Part shown: positions 60,707 through 64,000 of the stretch, piece by piece | Layout: each line of letters begins with the position of its first letter | Numbering within the stretch: position 1 is the first letter of the stretch | From: JAZDRH01 sp047470865 | GTDB taxonomy: Bacteria > Pseudomonadota > Gammaproteobacteria > Pseudomonadales > Pseudomonadaceae | Reading direction: 5' to 3' | Assembly: GCF_047470865.1 (NCBI RefSeq) | Contig: NZ_JAZDRH010000004.1 | Span: 1-64,000 of the forward strand | DNA length: 64,000 bases | Program-made: the position numbers and the translations under genes | Notes under the pieces: model-generated | Seen by the model: only the letters and a program-made list of their open reading frames with translations | Database searches by the model: none | What the model was told of the DNA's origin: nothing

Positions 60707-61003
60707 ATGAAAAGTATCCTAACCGCCATTATTGCTGCTAGCAGCTTATTCGTCGCCTCCAGCAGCTTTGCTAGCAGTTTTCGCTGCGGGCAAGCTATTG
60801 CTAAAGTCGGTGACCGCGCCTTCCAAGTACAGGAAAAATGCGGTGAGCCTAGCTACAAAGAAAGCATTGGTTACACTGTCAGTCCAAACAAAGATCGTGA
60901 ATTAATCATCGAAGAATGGGTCTACCGCGAAGGCTCAAGCATGCATATTTTGCGCTTTGTAGGGTCACGCTTAGAGAAAATCGAATTTCAACGTATGCCT
61001 TAA
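60707..61003 (+). CDS. DUF2845-family small secreted protein (first copy)
   Basis: A 98-residue protein with a signal peptide (1-22, ending SSFAS) and a mature part of about 75 residues: FRCGQAIAKVGDRAFQVQEKCGEPSYKE, then EEWVYREGSSMHILRFVGSRLEKIEF. Two Cys (FRCG and EKCGEP) and the CGEP motif mark DUF2845, of unknown function. TTGGAGG at the end of the DUF748 gene is its ribosome-binding site, so the two are coupled. A second copy lies at 61899. Confidence 0.88.
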   Translation: MKSILTAIIAASSLFVASSSFASSFRCGQAIAKVGDRAFQVQEKCGEPSYKESIGYTVSPNKDRELIIEEWVYREGSSMHILRFVGSRLEKIEFQRMP

Positions 61004-61065
61004 TCAAATACCAATAATGCCAACTTGATCCGCTTTTTTATTCTTTTTCCACGCTGAGTATAACT

Positions 61066-61851
61066 ATGAAGGCTCTAAAATACACCTTAGGATTACTGGC
61101 TTTATTGGTTACACCTTTTACTATTGCCGCCGACGACAACCTTTTTTATGTCACTGCTGATAACGGCCTAATTATCCGTGACGCACCCAATGGCAAGCGC
61201 ATAGGAAAACTCCCTTACGGTTACCCAGTACGTTTAGTTGAGCAAGCAGCGCCTATTTCTATCAAAGATGAACACACAGCAGAGCAAGGCCATTGGCAGC
61301 GTATTGATTTTGACTCCATTGATATTGCAGATGATCTTGAAAAAGGCATAGACAGCAATTCAGCCTATATCGCTGATATTTATTTACAACCCAAAGCCGA
61401 CTTTGAAGCTGAAAAACAGCAGCTATTATCGCAATACGCTAGTCAGCTTAAGCTTAAACTAGCTACAGACTATAAAGCGTTTGCGTTAAAAGGTGACTTC
61501 TTTGGCGATGGTGTTTTAGATGATGTCTTACGTGCACAAGACCAAGATGAAAATATCTTACTTGTATTTATTAATCATCAAGCAAATGCACTGCCTAGCC
61601 TATCTTATTTAGGTGGTGGCGCCGATGTATTTAATATTGATAGCTACCCTTTTGCTATTTTAACCCAAGTACCACAAGGTCAGCCCTTATGGTCAAACTA
61701 CGAAAATGACTTTAGAAACTTTGCTGATGTACCTGAAGCAGAAATTCAGAGGCTCACATACGATGCGCTTTATGTTCATGAGGCCGAATCATGCGGTGGT
61801 GGTTTTATATTTTGGCAAAATAACCAATGGAATTGGTTACAACAAGAATAA
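61066..61851 (+). CDS. Secreted SH3-like domain protein
   Basis: A 261-residue protein with a signal peptide (1-22, ending TIAAD). Residues about 27-110 resemble a bacterial SH3 domain (YVTADNGLIIRDAPNGKRIGKLPYGYPVRLVE). The rest has an Asp/Gly-rich segment (KGDFFGDGVLDDVLRAQDQDEN) that recalls calcium-binding loops, then an ESCGGGFIFWQNNQWNWL ending. The gene lies between the two DUF2845 copies. Function unknown; a role in the cell wall or envelope is a guess from the fold. Confidence 0.78.
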   Translation: MKALKYTLGLLALLVTPFTIAADDNLFYVTADNGLIIRDAPNGKRIGKLPYGYPVRLVEQAAPISIKDEHTAEQGHWQRIDFDSIDIADDLEKGIDSNSAYIADIYLQPKADFEAEKQQLLSQYASQLKLKLATDYKAFALKGDFFGDGVLDDVLRAQDQDENILLVFINHQANALPSLSYLGGGADVFNIDSYPFAILTQVPQGQPLWSNYENDFRNFADVPEAEIQRLTYDALYVHEAESCGGGFIFWQNNQWNWLQQE

Positions 61852-61898
61852 TCCTTAAACACCAATTGCGTCTGTCATTTGTAAGGATATAACGCTAT

Positions 61899-62213
61899 AT
61901 GAAATCTGTTATCACAATGCTCTCTTGTATAAGTCTAGTTTTCCTTTGCCAGCTTGCTTTGGCTGATACTTATCGGTGCAATAGCCGTTTAGTCAGCACG
62001 CAATCTGCCACCACGCATGAAGTACTTGCCAAATGTGGTGAGCCAACTGAGCGTACCTTTTTAGGAATGAAAACCATAGTCAACGAATGGGGGCATGAGT
62101 TAGAAGTGCGCCAAGAAGAATGGATTTATGGCCCTAAAAACGGCATGTATCATTTTCTGAAATTTGAAGATGGTGTTTTTATAAAAGTAACTAGCCAACG
62201 GATGCAGAACTAA
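61899..62213 (+). CDS. DUF2845-family small secreted protein (second copy)
   Basis: A 104-residue protein with a signal peptide (1-22, ending QLALA). The mature part has YRCNSRLVSTQSATTHEVLAKCGEPTERT, then RQEEWIYGPKNGMYHFLKFEDGVFIKVTSQRM. It shares the C..(N)..L/I, KCGEP and EEW.Y pattern with the product at 60707 but is diverged. AAGGAT stands about 12 bases upstream of the start. Followed 2 bases later by an unrecognised gene. Confidence 0.86.
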   Translation: MKSVITMLSCISLVFLCQLALADTYRCNSRLVSTQSATTHEVLAKCGEPTERTFLGMKTIVNEWGHELEVRQEEWIYGPKNGMYHFLKFEDGVFIKVTSQRMQN

Positions 62214-62215
62214 GT

Positions 62216-62986
62216 ATGCCTCACATTAACTTATGCGCTGTAAACAATGCGCAAAGTCAAGCCATGCAAAACTTAACCGGCTATGTGCGTATTGAACAGT
62301 TTTCTTCAATAGCTGAGATTATTCAAACTTATCAACAACTTAAGGCACAACATCCAACTCAAGCTGTTTTACTGATTCTAGATGATCAAAACCAATGCGA
62401 CTACACCAGTTGGCATTGCATAGAATGCCTTGAACTCGCGGAGTCTGAGGCTGAAGTAGATTATGCTGATCCTAACTACCCGCTCCATCTGCTACCTGCT
62501 ATTCGCCACTTACTGCAACAAACAGATATTGCTTCGCAATGGGCAAGTATGGCTGAAAAAACTGAGCACTATAGCGCAGCTGACTGGAAAAGCTTCCTAG
62601 CAGTTAATCATAACCCGTTACCTACGCTAAAAAAGTCCTTACTGGTACGCATGGCAGACTTGCCTAATACCGCAGAAAAACTTGCTATCACGCCTAATGG
62701 CTATTTTACCTGTGATTTTAATCCCTTTGAAAATTACGCCATTATTGAGTCTTTAACTACAGAATTTGGCTACGAATTTTTAGGCTTAGGTGCCGCTTTA
62801 CTTGGTTTTATTAAGACAGAGCGCTTTAGTAATGATAAAGCCAAAGAGGTGATTCAGCGGTTAAAACAGATCTATCCTCTACCAGAAGATATTGCCGCAC
62901 AGATGCAGGAATTAATTATTCAGCAAGACTATTTGTTCTTGTTTTATACCGAATCACCTGAAGATTATTTATATTTTTATAGCTAG
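62216..62986 (+). CDS. Unrecognised cytoplasmic protein
   Basis: A 256-residue protein without signal peptide or membrane segment. The N-terminal half (about 1-100) looks like an alpha/beta domain (HINLCAVNNAQSQAM, QAVLLILDDQNQCDYTSWHC); the C-terminal half has TPNGYFTCDFNPFENYAIIESL. I recognise no family. It starts 2 bases after the second DUF2845 gene with no clear ribosome-binding site, so it may depend on translation of that gene. Confidence 0.7.
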   Translation: MPHINLCAVNNAQSQAMQNLTGYVRIEQFSSIAEIIQTYQQLKAQHPTQAVLLILDDQNQCDYTSWHCIECLELAESEAEVDYADPNYPLHLLPAIRHLLQQTDIASQWASMAEKTEHYSAADWKSFLAVNHNPLPTLKKSLLVRMADLPNTAEKLAITPNGYFTCDFNPFENYAIIESLTTEFGYEFLGLGAALLGFIKTERFSNDKAKEVIQRLKQIYPLPEDIAAQMQELIIQQDYLFLFYTESPEDYLYFYS

Positions 62987-63022
62987 AAAAAACGCCTTTA
63001 GCAGTTTCCTAAAGGCGTTTTT
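62987..63022. terminator. Bidirectional terminator
   Basis: AAAAACGCCTTTA (62988-63000) pairs over 13 bp with TAAAGGCGTTTTT (63010-63022), loop of 9. It ends the 57840-62986 run and the convergent fadL-like gene. Confidence 0.9.
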
Positions 63023-63025
63023 GAT

Positions 63026-64000
63026 TTAGAAACGATAAACCATTTGCCCCACTAAACCATGCGCACTATTACGATAAGTGGCTGAAAAAGGAGCTTTAAG
63101 TGGTTGACCTTCGGTTTGGCTAACTGAAGTTTTAGACTCACGAATGTAGGCATACGCGATATCAAAAGTCATATTAGGTTGCGGCGTCCAACCAGCACCT
63201 AAAGCTAGAATTTTTCGATTACCCACTGGAACGCGTACTGTACGATGCTCATTGGTAGTAGGCGACGCATCTAATGCAAAACCTGCACGCAGTACTAAAT
63301 CGGGACGAGCTTGATAAGAAGCACCAATAGAGTAAGCCCAGGTATTGTGCCATTTAAAGCTCTCACCCATATTTCTGAACTGCTCAGGCGTAGTCGCTGG
63401 CATACCTTTGTTTTTCGCCACAATGCTTTCTAGGCGGCTCCAACGGGTATAAGTGGCTCCTGCATGAATGGTCCATTGATCATTGAGCTGATGTGTAATC
63501 GAGGTATCAATAGACTCTGGCGTAGTTAAATCCAGCTTAGCACTGTATTTACCATTTAAATTACCCAAGACTGGAACTGCTGGAGCACCAGCGACGCTAG
63601 TATGCCCAGTGATTTCATAGTCCACTTTGGAATGGTACGTAATACCCCAAGCCGTGCGCTCATTAAAGTCAACCAAGATGCCTAAATTAAAGCCATAGGC
63701 TGTATCATCACCTTTAATATTGACTTTAGTGTCTGCTTGCCCTGGCATCACACTTGTGTTTACTGTGCTCGTGAGTTTGCCATCAAGACGATTAATTGTT
63801 GGGCCAAAACCTACGGCAATATGATCGTTAAATTTATAACTTACCGTTGGTTGAATAGTCATTACCGCCACCTTGCTATACAAGCCATGATCGCTACCTT
63901 GGAAGGCCTTTTCATAATCACTAATTAAGGCAAAGGGAACATACATGCCAACCCCAACCGCCCAGTGTTCATTTACAGGTGTGGCGTAATAGGCAAATGG
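63026..64000 (-). CDS. Outer-membrane FadL/OmpP1-type transporter, partial
   Basis: The frame runs from the stop at 63026 to the window edge without interruption (325 codons visible), so the N-terminal part is cut off. It has alternating polar/hydrophobic beta strands and the family features YKFNDHIAVGFGPTINRLDGKL, WGITYHSKVDYEITGH, NDQWTIHAGATYTRWSRLESI, VLRAGFALDASPTTNEHRT and the C-terminal Phe (GQMVYRF), as in long-chain fatty-acid transporters of the OMPP1/FadL/TodX family. Substrate is hydrophobic in the family. Confidence 0.93.
   Translation of the reverse strand, partial: PFAYYATPVNEHWAVGVGMYVPFALISDYEKAFQGSDHGLYSKVAVMTIQPTVSYKFNDHIAVGFGPTINRLDGKLTSTVNTSVMPGQADTKVNIKGDDTAYGFNLGILVDFNERTAWGITYHSKVDYEITGHTSVAGAPAVPVLGNLNGKYSAKLDLTTPESIDTSITHQLNDQWTIHAGATYTRWSRLESIVAKNKGMPATTPEQFRNMGESFKWHNTWAYSIGASYQARPDLVLRAGFALDASPTTNEHRTVRVPVGNRKILALGAGWTPQPNMTFDIAYAYIRESKTSVSQTEGQPLKAPFSATYRNSAHGLVGQMVYRF

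Overview
The window is a chromosomal segment of a gammaproteobacterium in the Pseudomonadaceae. The gene order from pnp to recN (pnp, rpsO, truB, rbfA, infB, nusA, rimP, tRNA-Leu, secG, tpiA, glmM, folP, ftsH, rlmE, yhbY, a DUF4149-like gene, greA, carB, a LeuE-type exporter, carA, dapB, dnaJ, dnaK, grpE, recN) matches, from memory, the Pseudomonas aeruginosa order, even to the exporter gene between carA and carB. A CrcZ-like RNA before pcnB-folK-panBCD-pgi points the same way. Base composition is clearly more AT-rich than in typical Pseudomonas, so a low-GC lineage of the family is likely (inference; genus not determined).

Layout. 1-1027: accessory scar, with a partial small gene (possible immunity gene), the 3' end of a polymorphic toxin gene, and an IS3-family remnant that looks like a fusion of two elements. 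1028-17861: translation, transcription and RNA-processing genes on the minus strand, with tRNA-Leu(GAG) and three tandem terminators ahead of rimP-nusA-infB. 17858-27937: carbamoyl-phosphate synthesis, lysine/DAP synthesis and the heat-shock chaperones, with two good sigma-32 promoters. 28053-29720: recN on the plus strand under a textbook LexA box. 29717-38653: cell-shape and envelope operon (mreBCD, maf, rng, yhdP, an acetyltransferase). 38870-43766: gatCAB followed by RlpA-like, PIN-like and GNAT genes. 43933-50013: transporters, two unrecognised genes and rlmF. 50037-50516: a CrcZ-type RNA with a sigma-54 promoter and an upstream array of GTAAC elements. 50665-57694: pcnB, folK, panBCD, pgi and a thiolase. 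57840-62986: a run of envelope or secreted proteins of unknown function (AsmA-like DUF748, two DUF2845 paralogues, an SH3-like protein, one orphan). 63026-64000: part of a FadL-type outer-membrane transporter.

The most interesting places are: the crcZ locus, which lacks cbrB next to it but keeps its enhancer-type promoter and carries a 39-codon reading frame with a strong ribosome-binding site; mreC, whose only sensible full-length start is an ATT codon; the toxin/IS junction; and the envelope cluster of unknown function near the right end.
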